NCBI RefSeq assembly: GCF_003732275.1
Contig: NZ_MOBM01000001.1
Coordinates: 1-56,899, forward strand
Origin: Pseudomonas frederiksbergensis
GTDB lineage: Bacteria > Pseudomonadota > Gammaproteobacteria > Pseudomonadales > Pseudomonadaceae
Length of the DNA stretch: 56,899 nucleotides
Direction of reading: 5' to 3'
A program made the position numbers and the translations under genes. Below, one piece after another: positions 1 through 11,836 of the stretch. Each line of letters opens with the position of its first letter. Within the stretch, counting starts at the first letter, position 1. The notes below the pieces were generated by a model, which did no database searches, was not told the origin of the DNA, and saw nothing but the letters and a program-made list of their open reading frames with translations.

Positions 1-75
1 GATTTTCGAGTAAGCCCTGCTGAGACTCAAATGCTTAAGTGAACAGCATTACGGCCTGGGCCGGGGGTTCTGTGA

Positions 76-1923
<1,848 letters not shown>

Positions 1924-1990
1924 AACACCCTATCCACTGAAGGTCTTGGCGGGCAAAAAACAAGCCGAGGATTATACCTGAGCTATGACC

Positions 1991-3976
1991 TCACGCGCCA
2001 GTTGAGGTCGGGGTTGATACAGCCATATTGCGTTTTAATAGGTCGCGCATCTGATTTGCGATCTGATTTGCTTCCTCCGCGGTCAGTCCTGGCTGCCTTG
2101 CTTTTCTGATAAGTGCTTCCAGGCTATCCGTGTGTTGAGCTGCTGATAGCCTAGTAATGGTGTCTAAAAACTGTTGTTCAAGGTTGTCGCCGTCAATCAG
2201 CCATTCCTTTTCTGCCAATGCCTTGAGCAACCGTCCCTGTTCGGTCCCGTGCCAACGCGCCATTAGCTGAATTGAGTTTAGCTTAGGATTTTTTTGCACC
2301 GCCTCGATCAGGGCCACAAGCAGTTGTGCGTAGGTATTGCTCTCATTGGCAAAATGGTTGGCGGTTTCTACCCGGCCAGCCAGATCTGGATGATGAATCA
2401 GGGTGCGCAGTGCGATCAGCGTGGGCGCTTCTACGGCAATCGGCGTGCGCGGTGCGCTCGGTTGATCACGATCACCGCCGCGCTTGCCATTCTTGTCCCA
2501 CGGCTTCTTGTCCCATTTCTTGCCGCCTGCGCCAGGCTTTTTCGGCGTCCATTCCTGCTGCGGCACGTACATCTCTTGCGCCTGCGGCTGATGGTAGTCG
2601 CTGTAATCCGGCATGGCGTCGTAATCGATGCCCGGATCGTAAGCGGGTGGCGCTTCCTGATGCTGAGGCGTGCTTTGCACGAGTTGGCTCACGGCTTCAC
2701 CGCTAAGCCCGGTAATTTCGCTCAAACGCTGGCGCATCAGGATGCGCAGGTTGGCACCCGGGACTTTGTCGATCAGCGGCGCGGCGAGGGTAGCCATGTG
2801 GGCCTTGCCTTCGAGGGAGCGCGGGTCCGATTCCTCGGTCAACTGTTGAAAAAAGTAATCGGCCAGCGGCTGGGCGTGCTGATTGATTCGCGCGCGGAAG
2901 GCATCAGTGCCCTCGGAGCGGACCAGGGTATCCGGATCCTCGCCCTCGGGCAGGAACAGAAAGCGCGCCCGACGCCCGTCCTGCAGACATGGCAGGGTTG
3001 CCTCCAGTGCCCGCCAGGCGGCATTTCGGCCCGCCTGGTCGCCATCAAAGCAGAACAGCACGCTGGGCACGACGCGAAACAGGCGCTTCATGTGCTCTTC
3101 GCTGGTGGCGGTGCCCAGGGTTGCGACGGCATTGCGCAGGCCTTGCTGGGCGAGGGCGATGACGTCCATGTAGCCTTCGACGACAATGATTTCGTCGAGG
3201 TTTCGGTTGTTCTTGCGTGCTTCGTAAAGGCCGTAGAGTTCCTGGCCCTTATGGAAAACCGGGGTTTCCGGTGAGTTCAGGTATTTCGGCTTGTCGTCGC
3301 CCAGTACCCGGCCGCCGAAGGCGATGATGCGCCCGCGACTGTCACGGATCGGGAACATCACGCGATCGCGGAAGCGGTCATAGCGCTTGCCGGTTTCGGC
3401 GTTCTCGATCAGCAGGCCGGCATCGATCATGGCTTTTTGCTGCAGGGTATCGCTGCTCAGGTGCTTGAACAGATTGTCCCAGCCAGGTGGAGCAAAACCG
3501 AGCCCGAAGTCCCGGGCGATTTCTCCCGTTAGTCCACGACCCTTCAAGTAATCTACGGCGGCTTTACGCGACGGATGGCTTTTCAGGGCTTGACGATAAA
3601 AATCGGCGGCGGCGGTGAGCAGCGGATACAGCGGCGAATCGGTGGGTTGCCGCGGTTTGTGCGGTCGGCCACTTTCTTCGCGGGGAATTTCCATGCCGGC
3701 GGCTTTGGCCAGTTCTTCGACAGCCTGGACGAAATCCAGGTTGTCATGGTCCATCATGAAGCCGAGGGCGTTACCGCCAGCGCCGCAGCCGAAGCAGTAA
3801 TAGAACTGTTTGTCGGGGCTGACGCTGAAGGAGGGGGTTTTCTCTTTGTGAAACGGGCAGCAGGCGGTGTAGTTCTTGCCGGCTTTTTTCATTTGCAGGC
3901 GCGAGCTGACCACGTCGACGATGTCGGTGCGGTTCAGAAGGTCGTCAATGAAGCTCTGGGGAATTAGCCCGGCCAT
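1991..3976 (-). CDS. dnaG: DNA primase DnaG
   Basis: Synthesises RNA primers for replication and works with DnaB helicase at the fork. The 661-residue protein starts with a CHC2 zinc-binding domain (Cys40, His43, Cys61, Cys64). A catalytic core with a Toprim motif (VVEGYMDVIAL, near residue 265) follows, then a C-terminal helicase-binding domain. Before that last domain is a low-complexity linker rich in Lys, Trp, Gly and Pro (about residues 475-515), which is longer than in enteric DnaG; the total exceeds the roughly 580 residues of E. coli. It is the middle gene of the rpsU-dnaG-rpoD operon. Confidence 0.97.
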   Translation of the reverse strand: MAGLIPQSFIDDLLNRTDIVDVVSSRLQMKKAGKNYTACCPFHKEKTPSFSVSPDKQFYYCFGCGAGGNALGFMMDHDNLDFVQAVEELAKAAGMEIPREESGRPHKPRQPTDSPLYPLLTAAADFYRQALKSHPSRKAAVDYLKGRGLTGEIARDFGLGFAPPGWDNLFKHLSSDTLQQKAMIDAGLLIENAETGKRYDRFRDRVMFPIRDSRGRIIAFGGRVLGDDKPKYLNSPETPVFHKGQELYGLYEARKNNRNLDEIIVVEGYMDVIALAQQGLRNAVATLGTATSEEHMKRLFRVVPSVLFCFDGDQAGRNAAWRALEATLPCLQDGRRARFLFLPEGEDPDTLVRSEGTDAFRARINQHAQPLADYFFQQLTEESDPRSLEGKAHMATLAAPLIDKVPGANLRILMRQRLSEITGLSGEAVSQLVQSTPQHQEAPPAYDPGIDYDAMPDYSDYHQPQAQEMYVPQQEWTPKKPGAGGKKWDKKPWDKNGKRGGDRDQPSAPRTPIAVEAPTLIALRTLIHHPDLAGRVETANHFANESNTYAQLLVALIEAVQKNPKLNSIQLMARWHGTEQGRLLKALAEKEWLIDGDNLEQQFLDTITRLSAAQHTDSLEALIRKARQPGLTAEEANQIANQMRDLLKRNMAVSTPTSTGA

Positions 3977-4457
3977 GGCGTTCTCGTCATCTGCGCTGAA
4001 ATGGACCCAAAACGAAGGGCGGCCGAACGCGGGTCGTTGTTTGAGGCGCGCAGGGTGTGCGGCTCGACCGGTGTCGTCTGCGTATCGCTGTCGGGAAGTG
4101 TATCTGCCGAAAATCCACTGACGTTAGTACCAATCAGTATTCGACTATTTGAAAGTGTTTCGCTGAATCCGGCGACGGCCAGTCATTGGCCTCGGATAGC
4201 TCATAAGCGGGCACGCAAGAAGGTGCCTTGGGCTGATCGTCGTGAGAGGAATCAGTGGGTGTGCTCGTCAGTAGCCTTGGAAGGCTCGTCAGAAAAGACG
4301 TGCACCGCTGGCAGAAGAGCCAGGTCTGACGCTGTGAAGCAGATTTGTCTCGGTCGCGTCTGCGGCTTTGACGGTGAAGCATCAAGCGATGTCCGCAAAT
4401 GCCATTAGCCCGGCTGAGGGCCGGGCTTGGCAGAAGCTTGCTACGATCGTCTGTGTA
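3977..4457. other. 481-bp gap between dnaG and rpsU without a convincing gene
   Basis: No open frame here looks like a real protein: the candidates at 4001-4408 (+) and 4134-4385 (-) have no recognisable domain and atypical composition. In P. aeruginosa I recall a small GatB/YqeY-domain gene between dnaG and rpsU; I see no trace of it in any frame. The gap must be read through, or must hold an internal promoter, for dnaG-rpoD transcription. The only clear structure is the hairpin at 4407-4427 just after rpsU. Confidence 0.5.
4407..4427 (-). terminator. Hairpin just downstream of rpsU
   Basis: An 8-bp GC-rich stem (AGCCCGGC / GCCGGGCT) with a 5-nt loop lies about 30 bp after the rpsU stop. 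The flank in the direction of transcription has only scattered T residues, so it may be a partial terminator or attenuator. That would make S21 mRNA more abundant than the dnaG-rpoD part, as is known for this operon in E. coli. Confidence 0.5.
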
Positions 4458-4673
4458 TTAGTACAGACGAACGGCGCGGCGCTGTTCGCGCTGAACTTTC
4501 TTGGCGTGACGCTTAACAGCGGCTGCTGCTTTACGTTTACGCTCAGAAGTTGGCTTCTCGTAAAATTCGCGGCTACGAACTTCAGCCAGTACACCGGCTT
4601 TTTCGCAGGAGCGCTTGAAACGACGCAGAGCTACGTCGAAGGGTTCGTTCTCTTTTACTTTGACGGCTGGCAT
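4458..4673 (-). CDS. rpsU: 30S ribosomal protein S21
   Basis: Small basic ribosomal protein of the 30S subunit, needed for efficient initiation. The 71-residue product has the usual S21 sequence: the start [13 protein letters not shown], the internal motif FKRSCEKAG, and a Lys/Arg-rich C-terminal tail ending in RAVRLY. The length equals the family norm. It is the first gene of the rpsU-dnaG-rpoD operon and is divergent from tsaD across a roughly 200-bp intergenic region that must hold both promoters. A purine-rich AAGGTAG lies upstream of the ATG. Confidence 0.97.
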
Positions 4674-4872
4674 CCAGAGCTACCTTCATTCATTACCGGG
4701 GTCAACATCCTCGCGGCAAAAGAGCACTTGAAGACGTCGGTTTTTAAGGGTTGCGGATGTTAACCCCTCATCGCTCGGAATGCAAAGCCTCTGATCGAAA
4801 ACCGCTGGTCGGGGCATCACGCGACGACTATTATGCGCGCCTTCGAATTCAGCCTCTACAAGGCGCAAACCC

Positions 4873-5898
4873 ATGCTAGTACTGGGATTAGAAACCTCTT
4901 GCGACGAAACCGGTGTCGCACTTTACGACAGTGAACGCGGGTTGTTGGCCGACGCGCTGTTCAGTCAGATCGATCTGCATCGTGCCTATGGCGGCGTGGT
5001 GCCGGAGCTGGCGTCGCGTGATCACGTCAAACGCATGCTGCCCTTGATTCGTCAGGTCCTGGCCGAGGCCGACTGTGTACCGACCGAGATCGACGCCATC
5101 GCTTATACCGCGGGTCCTGGCCTGGTCGGGGCATTGCTGGTGGGGGCTTCGTGCGCCCAGGCGCTGGCCTTTGCCTGGGGCATTCCGGCCTTGGGTGTGC
5201 ATCACATGGAAGGCCACTTGCTGGCGCCGATGCTGGAGTCGCAACCTCCGGAGTTCCCGTTCGTCGCTTTGTTGGTGTCGGGTGGTCATACGCAGCTGGT
5301 TCAGGTCGACGGGATCGGTCAGTACACGCTCTTGGGCGAGACCCTCGACGATGCCGCCGGCGAAGCGTTCGACAAGACCGCGAAGATGATGGGCCTGAAT
5401 TATCCAGGCGGCCCGGAGATTGCTCGTCTGGCAGAGCAGGGCGTTGCAGGGCGTTTCACTTTTCCGCGTCCGATGTGTGATCGTCCAGGCTTGGCTTTCA
5501 GCTTCAGTGGCCTGAAAACCTTTGCGCTGAACACCTGGCAGCAGAGCGTCAACGCCGGGGACGACAGCGAGCAAGCCCGTTGCGACATCTCGCTGGCGTT
5601 CCAGCAGGCCGTGGTGGAGACTTTGACCATCAAGTGCAAGCGTGCCCTGAAACAGGCGGGTCTCAAGCGTCTGGTGATCGCAGGGGGCGTCAGCGCCAAT
5701 AAAGCGCTGCGAGCTTCACTGGAGAAAATGCTCGGGGACATGAAGGGCGATGTGTTTTATGCCCGTCCGGAGTTCTGCACGGATAATGGCGCGATGATTG
5801 CGTTTGCCGGCTGCCAGCGTTTGCAGGCCGGCCAGCATGAAAGCCTGGCGATCAGCGTGCAGGCGCGCTGGCCGATGGAGCAACTGTCGGCGCTGTGA
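4873..5898 (+). CDS. tsaD: tRNA N6-threonylcarbamoyladenosine transferase TsaD
   Basis: Transfers the threonylcarbamoyl group to A37 of ANN-decoding tRNAs, acting with TsaB and TsaE. The 341-residue protein shows the ASKHA fold signature, including N-terminal [13 protein letters not shown] and the metal-binding HMEGH motif (His111, His115). Further family motifs are LVSGGHTQL and the C-terminal [10 protein letters not shown]. Older names are Gcp and YgjD. It starts at an ATG at 4873 and is divergent from rpsU, the conserved neighbourhood across gammaproteobacteria. Confidence 0.97.
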   Translation: MLVLGLETSCDETGVALYDSERGLLADALFSQIDLHRAYGGVVPELASRDHVKRMLPLIRQVLAEADCVPTEIDAIAYTAGPGLVGALLVGASCAQALAFAWGIPALGVHHMEGHLLAPMLESQPPEFPFVALLVSGGHTQLVQVDGIGQYTLLGETLDDAAGEAFDKTAKMMGLNYPGGPEIARLAEQGVAGRFTFPRPMCDRPGLAFSFSGLKTFALNTWQQSVNAGDDSEQARCDISLAFQQAVVETLTIKCKRALKQAGLKRLVIAGGVSANKALRASLEKMLGDMKGDVFYARPEFCTDNGAMIAFAGCQRLQAGQHESLAISVQARWPMEQLSAL

Positions 5899-5921
5899 TG
5901 AGCGGCGCTCACGTGCGGTAT

Positions 5922-6491
5922 TTAAAAATGCCGTTCGCGCCCGGCAAACAGGTCGCGTAGATTGCCGCGATGACGCCAGACGATCAGGCCCGTGAGCGCG
6001 CTCATGGGTAGCAGTGCCGCCGGTTCTTGCCAGGCAAGCAGCGGCAGGGTCAGTGGTGTGGCAATCAGGGCTGCGAGTGAGCTGGTGCGGGTCAGGTAGA
6101 ACGTCAGCAGCCAGGCGCAGACCGCCAGCAGTGCGGCGGGCGGATAAAGCCCCAGCAGCATGCCGGCTGCGGTAGCGACGCCCTTGCCACCACGAAAGCG
6201 GAAGTACAGCGGAAACAGGTGGCCGATAACGGCACAGACGCCGATCCAGGCCTGTTCTTGTAGTGAAAGGCCTATTGCACCCGCGATCAATACGGGCAAC
6301 AGGCCTTTGTTCAGGTCGCCGAGCAAGGTCAGGATGGCGAGTTTCTTGCCGGCCACGCGCAACATGTTGGTGGCACCGGCATTGCCCGAGCCACTCATTC
6401 GCGGATCGGGGTTACCGGTCAGGCGGCTGAGCAAAATGGCGAAGGACAGAGAGCCGAGCAGGTAGGCGAGGATCGCCAGTAACCAAAACAT
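5922..6491 (-). CDS. plsY: Glycerol-3-phosphate acyltransferase PlsY
   Basis: Integral membrane enzyme that transfers an acyl group from acyl-phosphate to glycerol-3-phosphate, the first step of phospholipid synthesis. The 189-residue protein has about five hydrophobic segments and the family motifs [12 protein letters not shown] (about residues 34-45) and [11 protein letters not shown] (about 98-108). It runs convergent to tsaD, only 23 bp away, and divergent to folB. The length is typical. Confidence 0.95.
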   Translation of the reverse strand: MFWLLAILAYLLGSLSFAILLSRLTGNPDPRMSGSGNAGATNMLRVAGKKLAILTLLGDLNKGLLPVLIAGAIGLSLQEQAWIGVCAVIGHLFPLYFRFRGGKGVATAAGMLLGLYPPAALLAVCAWLLTFYLTRTSSLAALIATPLTLPLLAWQEPAALLPMSALTGLIVWRHRGNLRDLFAGRERHF

Positions 6492-6565
6492 GCTAACTAT
6501 TCCGGGCGAGGACGCCCTGATTCTAACGGCGCATTGCGCCCTTGTCGTGCAGTGGAGAGAAGTGC

Positions 6566-6919
6566 TTGGACAGAGTGTTTATCGAGGGCCTGGAAGTCGA
6601 CACCGTGATTGGTGCCTACGACTGGGAACGAGGCATCCGACAGTGTCTGCGACTTGATCTGAGCTTCGCCTGGGACAATCGTCCGGCCGCCGCCGGTGAT
6701 GACCTGGCCCTGGCGCTCGACTACGCGAGCGTTTCGTCGCGCGTCCAGGCGTTCGCCGAGCAGGCGCAGTTTCAGCTGGTCGAGACCTTTGCCGAGCGAC
6801 TGGCGGAAGTGCTGATGAGCGAATTCAAAATCACCTGGATGCACCTCAAGCTGACCAAGCCAGGTGCCGTCCCGGCGGCCACGGGTGTGGGCGTGGAGAT
6901 CGAGCGCGGATGTCGCTGA
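6566..6919 (+). CDS. folB: Dihydroneopterin aldolase FolB
   Basis: Cleaves 7,8-dihydroneopterin to 6-hydroxymethyl-dihydropterin in folate synthesis. I choose the TTG at 6566 because GGAGA lies about 9 bp before it and the protein then begins [20 protein letters not shown], the usual start; an upstream in-frame TTG at 6542 lacks support. The 117-residue product matches family length and carries the pterin-binding Glu region ([14 protein letters not shown]). The gene overlaps folK by 10 bp, so the two consecutive folate-pathway enzymes are probably translationally coupled. Confidence 0.93.
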   Translation: MDRVFIEGLEVDTVIGAYDWERGIRQCLRLDLSFAWDNRPAAAGDDLALALDYASVSSRVQAFAEQAQFQLVETFAERLAEVLMSEFKITWMHLKLTKPGAVPAATGVGVEIERGCR

Positions 6920-7428
6920 CTCAGGTGTACCTCGGGCTCGGTAGTAATATCGAGCGCGAAACCCATTTGCAGGCAGGCCTGGACGCCCTGGCGGGTTTCC
7001 TGGTGGATATGCGCTGCTCGGCGGTATTCGAAAGTCTGCCGGTGGGGATCAAGAGCGGGCCGTTTTTCAACTTTGTGGTTTCGGCCTTCACCGATCTGTC
7101 GCTGATGGAGCTGGATCGACGGTTGAAATTCATCGAAGCGGATAACGGCCGTTACGCGCCGGACCGCAAGGGCTTGCCGCTGGATATCGACGTGCTGCTG
7201 TTCGGCGATCTGGTGGGCAACTTCGATGGTTTGATCTTGCCGCGGGCAGAGATTCTGAAAAATGCCTTCGTGCTGTGGCCGTTGTCGCTGATTGCACCGG
7301 ATCGTGTGCATCCGGGCGTAGGCAAGAGCTTTGCGACCCTGTGGGATGAAGCGCAGATCGATCAGGTGCTGGCGCCGGTGGCTTTTGAGTGGCGCGGCCA
7401 ACAGCTGACCCCTTTGAATTTGTTGTGA
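6910..7428 (+). CDS. folK: 2-amino-4-hydroxy-6-hydroxymethyldihydropteridine diphosphokinase FolK
   Basis: Pyrophosphorylates the pterin made by FolB, the next step to dihydropteroate. The 172-residue protein starts with the HPPK motif LGLGSNIERETHL and contains the signature RKGLPLDIDVLLFGD (about residues 94-108), whose aspartates bind magnesium. It overlaps folB by 10 bp. It is followed by a REP hairpin pair and the convergent cca gene. Pseudomonads often have a second folK near panB; this one belongs to the folB locus. Confidence 0.95.
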   Translation: MSLTQVYLGLGSNIERETHLQAGLDALAGFLVDMRCSAVFESLPVGIKSGPFFNFVVSAFTDLSLMELDRRLKFIEADNGRYAPDRKGLPLDIDVLLFGDLVGNFDGLILPRAEILKNAFVLWPLSLIAPDRVHPGVGKSFATLWDEAQIDQVLAPVAFEWRGQQLTPLNLL

Positions 7429-7439
7429 GGCGGATGACG

Positions 7440-7506
7440 CCATCGCGAGCAGGCTCGCTCCCACAGGTTTACGCTAACCCTGTGGGAGCGAGCCTGCTCG
7501 CGAAGC
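7440..7506. repeat. Paired inverted REP element (REPIN) between folK and cca
   Basis: Two inverted copies of a REP sequence (core GTGGGAGCGAGCCTGCTCGCGA) at 7443-7467 and 7478-7505, separated by about 10 bp. It fills the space between two convergent genes, where such hairpins can act as bidirectional transcript ends. The arm carries the GAGCCTGCTC variant that it shares with the pair at 24311-24408. Confidence 0.85.
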
Positions 7507-7509
7507 TTT

Positions 7510-8739
7510 TCAAACAGACGCCGCCTCTTTGTAAACCTTCAGCGCCTTGAGCCGCTCGCCCTTGATCGCCTCGCCCAACTCCGGTCCCTTGAATCCCTTC
7601 TCCAGCAACGGTTGAACGGCAACACTTCGCGCCGCAGTTGCCGCCCCACGCAAATAATCCGCCTGTGGATAATTTCTCTGCTCCAGGCCTTTTCGCCCCC
7701 GAGCGTCCATTTCACACGCCGCGATAAACTCCTCAAAGCGCTGAGGTCGACGATAGACGTCGAAACTCTGCAGCAACTCCAGCAAGGTCGACGGCTTAAG
7801 CTCCAGAGCACGATGGCCATGGGTATGATATTTGCCCACCAGCAGCGCCAATTCCTGACAGTCCTTCGGTGCCTTGAAGCGCTCGTTAACCGCTTTGATC
7901 AGCTTCAGGCCTTTGTGCTCGTGGGCGATGTGGCGGGGCCATTCTTCCTCGGGCGTCAATCCTTTGCCCAAATCATGCAGCAAGCAGGCCCAGCGTACGG
8001 TTAGCGGTTGTTTGTGCAGCGCCGCTTGCTCCAGCACGCTCAGGGTATGCACGCCCGTGTCGATTTCCGGGTGATGGGCTGCCGGTTGCGGTACACCGAA
8101 CAGCGCGTCGACTTCCGGCAGCAGTACCTTGAGCGCGCCGCACTCGCGCAGCACCTCGATGAATACTTGGGGTTGGTCTTCCATCAGCGCGCGGGCGATT
8201 TCTTTCCAGCTGCGTTCGGGGGTCAATGCCTCCAATTCACCCGATTCGCTGAGTTGGCGCATCAGCTCCAATGTCTCGGGGGCGACGGTGAAACCCAGTT
8301 CCGCATAACGCGCGGCAAAGCGGGCAACGCGCAGAACACGGAGCGGATCTTCGGCAAACGCGGGGGAAACGTGACGAAGCAGGCGCGCCTCTAGATCCCG
8401 CTGGCCATGATAAGGGTCGGTCAGATTCTGCTGATCGTCTTCGGCCATGGCGTTGATCGTCAGGTCGCGACGAATCAGATCGTCTTCGAGCGTGACGTCG
8501 GGGCTGGCGTGAAAAATGAAACCGCCGTAGCCACGCCCGTTTTTGCGTTCGGTGCGGGCGAGGGCGTATTCCTCACCGCTTTTGGGGTGAAGAAATACCG
8601 GGAAGTCCGCGCCCACTGGGCGAAAGCCCTTGGCGAGCATTTCTTCGGTGGTGGCGCCTACAACGACCCAGTCGATATCGGTAACAGGTTTGCCCAACAG
8701 GCGATCGCGGACCGCTCCACCGACTTTATAAATCTGCAT
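7510..8739 (-). CDS. cca: Multifunctional CCA tRNA nucleotidyltransferase with HD domain
   Basis: Adds or repairs the 3' CCA end of tRNAs. The 409-residue protein has the class II nucleotidyltransferase signature [10 protein letters not shown] (residues 7-16) and the metal-binding DID motif just after. An RNA-binding region follows, then an HD phosphohydrolase domain (CLLHDLGKG, near residue 255) with 2',3'-cyclic phosphodiesterase/phosphatase activity, as in E. coli Cca. Starts with ATG at 8739. The gene is convergent with folK across a REPIN. Confidence 0.96.
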   Translation of the reverse strand: MQIYKVGGAVRDRLLGKPVTDIDWVVVGATTEEMLAKGFRPVGADFPVFLHPKSGEEYALARTERKNGRGYGGFIFHASPDVTLEDDLIRRDLTINAMAEDDQQNLTDPYHGQRDLEARLLRHVSPAFAEDPLRVLRVARFAARYAELGFTVAPETLELMRQLSESGELEALTPERSWKEIARALMEDQPQVFIEVLRECGALKVLLPEVDALFGVPQPAAHHPEIDTGVHTLSVLEQAALHKQPLTVRWACLLHDLGKGLTPEEEWPRHIAHEHKGLKLIKAVNERFKAPKDCQELALLVGKYHTHGHRALELKPSTLLELLQSFDVYRRPQRFEEFIAACEMDARGRKGLEQRNYPQADYLRGAATAARSVAVQPLLEKGFKGPELGEAIKGERLKALKVYKEAASV

Positions 8740-8803
8740 AAAAAACCTCCGTTAGCCCGACAGAATAACCTTTGCGTCGAACTTCCGGAGGCAGAAAACA
8801 GGA

Positions 8804-10366
8804 TCAAAGATGAATGACTGCCAAGTCCAGCCGGCCGTAATCACCCTCGCCATGCTCGCTTCTGGGTGGAACATGGTGGGTTTTCATCACCTGATCCCCT
8901 TGCAGGGTTTCCAGGTGAATGTCGAAGCCCCAGAGGCGGTGCAGGTGCTTGAGTACTTCGTCAGTGGAATCGCCCAGCGGTTTGCGGTCGTGTTGCTGGT
9001 GGCGCAAGGTCAGGGAACGGTCGCCACGCCGGTCAATGCTGTAGATCTGTATGTTGGGTTCGCGATTGCCCAGGTTGTATTGCGCCGCCAGGGTTTCACG
9101 AATGGTTCGATAGCCGTCTTCGTCGTGTATCGCCGGAACCAGCAGATCGTCCTTCTGATCGTCATCGAGGATGCTGAACAACTTGAGGTCGCGGATCACC
9201 TTGGGTGACAGGTACTGAAGGATGAAACTCTCGTCCTTGAAGCTGCTCATGGCGAATTTGATGCTGGATAGCCAGTCGGTGCCGGCGATTTCCGGAAACC
9301 AGCGATAGTCCTCTTCGGTGGGCTGTTCGCATATCCGGCGGATATCGCGATACATGGCAAAACCCAGGGTGTAGGGGTTGATGCCGTTGTAGTAGGGGCT
9401 ATCGAAGCCAGGCTGAAAGACCACGCTGGTGTGGGAAGTCAGGAACTCCATCATGAAACCGTCGGTGACGAGGCCTTCGTCATACAAGTCGTTCATCAAG
9501 GTGTAGTGCCAGAACGTGGCCCAGCCTTCGTTCATTACCTGGGTCTGGCGCTGTGGATAAAAATACTGGGCGATCTTGCGCACGATCCGCACGATTTCGC
9601 GCTGCCAAGGCTCCAGCAACGGGGCGTGTTTTTCGATGAAATACAGGATGTTTTCCTGAGGTTCGGCGGGGAAGCGTGCGTTGTCCTTGTCGCTGTATTT
9701 GTCCGCGCCTTTTGGAATGGTCCGCCACAAATCGTTGATCTGCTTCTGCAAATGCTCTTCCCGATCCTTCTGCCGACGGCGTTCTTCTTCGGCGGAGATC
9801 GGATAAGGGCGTTTGTAACGGTCGACGCCGTAATTCATCAGCGCATGGCAGGAATCGAGCAAGTCTTCTACCGCGTCGATGCCATGGCGTTCTTCGCACT
9901 GCATGATGTACTGCTTGGCGAACACCAGGTAATCGATGATCGAACTGGCGTCGGTCCAGGTGCGGAACAGGTAGTTGCCTTTGAAGAAACTGTTATGGCC
10001 ATAGCAAGCGTGAGCCACCACCAGCGCCTGCATGCAGATGGTGTTTTCTTCCATCAGATAGGCAATGCAGGGGTCAGAGTTGATCACAATCTCGTAGGCC
10101 AGACCCATTTGGCCGCGACTGTAGGATTTTTCGGTGCTGAGGAAGTGTTTGCCATAGGACCAATGGTGATAACCCAAGGGCATACCGACAGAGGCATAGG
10201 CGTCCATCATCTGCTCGGCGGTGATCACTTCGATCTGGTTAGGGTACGTATCCAGCGCGTAGCGGGCCGCGAGACGACTGATTTCGCGGTCGTAGGCCTG
10301 GATCAGCTCGAATGTCCATTCGGAGCCGGTGGAAATGGGTTGGCGCTTCTGCTCTTTGGCGGTCAT
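8804..10366 (-). CDS. SpoVR family protein (YcgB-like)
   Basis: Conserved 520-residue protein of the SpoVR/YcgB family. SpoVR in Bacillus affects the spore cortex; the role in Gram-negatives is poorly known but linked to stationary phase and stress. Family motifs are visible: [13 protein letters not shown] near the N-terminus, [13 protein letters not shown] (about 118-130) and [11 protein letters not shown] (about 275). It overlaps yeaH by 4 bp (ATGA), and with prkA forms the conserved yeaG-yeaH-ycgB-like cluster. It probably acts in the same pathway as the PrkA kinase. Ends 64 bp from cca. Confidence 0.93.
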   Translation of the reverse strand: MTAKEQKRQPISTGSEWTFELIQAYDREISRLAARYALDTYPNQIEVITAEQMMDAYASVGMPLGYHHWSYGKHFLSTEKSYSRGQMGLAYEIVINSDPCIAYLMEENTICMQALVVAHACYGHNSFFKGNYLFRTWTDASSIIDYLVFAKQYIMQCEERHGIDAVEDLLDSCHALMNYGVDRYKRPYPISAEEERRRQKDREEHLQKQINDLWRTIPKGADKYSDKDNARFPAEPQENILYFIEKHAPLLEPWQREIVRIVRKIAQYFYPQRQTQVMNEGWATFWHYTLMNDLYDEGLVTDGFMMEFLTSHTSVVFQPGFDSPYYNGINPYTLGFAMYRDIRRICEQPTEEDYRWFPEIAGTDWLSSIKFAMSSFKDESFILQYLSPKVIRDLKLFSILDDDQKDDLLVPAIHDEDGYRTIRETLAAQYNLGNREPNIQIYSIDRRGDRSLTLRHQQHDRKPLGDSTDEVLKHLHRLWGFDIHLETLQGDQVMKTHHVPPRSEHGEGDYGRLDLAVIHL

Positions 10367-11634
10367 GTCACTAACCTGCGCTGGAAGAGTTCACGAAAGA
10401 CCGGATAGATATCCCCGGCCGAGACCAGTTGCTGCTGGGCAAAAGTGTCAGAGAAGGCTTCGGCGATGCGTTCGTATTCGAACCACAGGGCCTGGTGTTC
10501 GCGCGGGGTAATCTCAACATAAGTGTAGTACTGCACGAACGGCATGATCTGATTGATCAGGATGTCGCGGCAGATCGGCGAATCGTCGTTCCAGTTGTCG
10601 CCGTCGGACGCCTGGGCGGCATAGATGTTCCATTCGTTGCTCGGATAACGCTCGGCCATGATCTCCTGCATCAGTTTCAGGGCGCTGGAGACAATGGTGC
10701 CGCCGGTTTCCCGTGAGTAGAAAAACTCCTCCTCATCCACTTCACGGGCGCTGGTGTGGTGGCGAATGAACACGACGTCGATTTTGTCGTAATTCCTCTT
10801 GAGGAACAGGTACAGCAGGATGAAGAAGCGTTTGGCGATATCCTTGGTCGCCTGGGTCATGGAGCCGGACACGTCCATCAGGCAGAACATGACTGCCTTG
10901 GAGCTGGGGTTCGGCTGCTTGATGAGCAGGTTGTACTTGAGGTCGAAGGTGTCGAGAAATGGCACTCGGTGAATGCGCGCGCTGAGTTTCTCGATTTCTG
11001 CTTCGAGCTCCTGGATATCGCCGAAGTTGTCCGGTTCTTCCCGTTTAAGCCGCAGCAGTTCCTCTTTGACTTCGCGCAATTTCGCCCGGCTGCTGCCGGA
11101 CAAGGCAATGCGCCGGGCATGAGCCGAACGCAGCGTGCGGATAATGTTGATTCGCGACGGGTTGCCCTCGTTGCTGATGCCCGCGCGTACGGTCTTGAAG
11201 GTGTCGGTGCCGGTCAGATGGCGTTTGACCAGATTAGGCAGTTCAAGGTCCTCGAACATGAATTCGAGGAATTCCTCCTGGGTAATCTGGAAGACGAATT
11301 CGTCCATCCCTTCACCGGTGTTACCGGCCTTGCCGGGGCCTCTGCCGCCGCCACCTCCGGGCGGGCGGGCAATGTGCTCGCCGCTGATGAATTCCTTGTT
11401 GCCTGGATGCACGATGGTTTGCTTGCCGCCGCGACCGTGGTGAAGCACCGGCTCGTCGATGTCGCGACCGGGAATGCTGATCTGCTCGCCGTGTTCCATA
11501 TCGGTAATGGAGCGCCGGCTGACCGCCTCTTCGACAGCCTTTTTGATGTGATCACGGTAGCGCCGCAGAAACCGCTGACGGTTTACCGTGCTCTTGTTCT
11601 TGCCATTGAGACGTCGGTCGATCACATAGCTCAT
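10363..11634 (-). CDS. yeaH: YeaH/YhbH family protein (DUF444)
   Basis: A 423-residue DUF444 protein. The C-terminal half looks like a von Willebrand A-type domain with a MIDAS-like motif (CLMDVSGSM, near residue 250). The N-terminal half is rich in Arg and contains a glycine-rich segment ([10 protein letters not shown], near residue 90). The function is not firmly known; homologues accompany the PrkA kinase and contribute to nutrient-stress survival. Starts with ATG at 11634, about 200 bp after prkA, and ends overlapping the spoVR-like gene. Confidence 0.92.
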   Translation of the reverse strand: MSYVIDRRLNGKNKSTVNRQRFLRRYRDHIKKAVEEAVSRRSITDMEHGEQISIPGRDIDEPVLHHGRGGKQTIVHPGNKEFISGEHIARPPGGGGGRGPGKAGNTGEGMDEFVFQITQEEFLEFMFEDLELPNLVKRHLTGTDTFKTVRAGISNEGNPSRINIIRTLRSAHARRIALSGSSRAKLREVKEELLRLKREEPDNFGDIQELEAEIEKLSARIHRVPFLDTFDLKYNLLIKQPNPSSKAVMFCLMDVSGSMTQATKDIAKRFFILLYLFLKRNYDKIDVVFIRHHTSAREVDEEEFFYSRETGGTIVSSALKLMQEIMAERYPSNEWNIYAAQASDGDNWNDDSPICRDILINQIMPFVQYYTYVEITPREHQALWFEYERIAEAFSDTFAQQQLVSAGDIYPVFRELFQRRLVT

Positions 11635-11767
11635 GACTGCTCCTTAGAAGCTGTCCTGAAAGGGGCGAGCGTTAACGCAGCATAAGGCCGGTGCCGGAGG
11701 GTGTACACGCTCCCCCCAAGCGCTTCGATGCTGCCTGAACCTCGCTACCGCATTTCGGACACCTCCA

Positions 11768-11830
11768 GAGGCCTGTGTAACAGAAAAAACGTAAACAGGC
11801 CTCGGGCTAACGACAACCGGTCTGACCGGC
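11768..11830 (-). other. Hairpins between prkA and yeaH
   Basis: Two inverted repeats follow the prkA stop: CCGGT/ACCGG at 11818-11830 with a 3-nt loop, and a perfect 9-bp GAGGCCTGT/ACAGGCCTC pair at 11768-11776 and 11795-11803. The latter has a loop that reads T-rich on the minus strand. They could stabilise or partly terminate the prkA transcript and lower expression of yeaH and the spoVR-like gene. This role is inferred from position only. Confidence 0.45.
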
Positions 11831-11836
11831 AGCAGG

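Noticed and set aside
4001..4408. Possible gene in the dnaG-rpsU gap
   Set aside because: No recognisable motif, unusual Ser/Arg/Cys composition and no ribosome-binding site; treated as intergenic.
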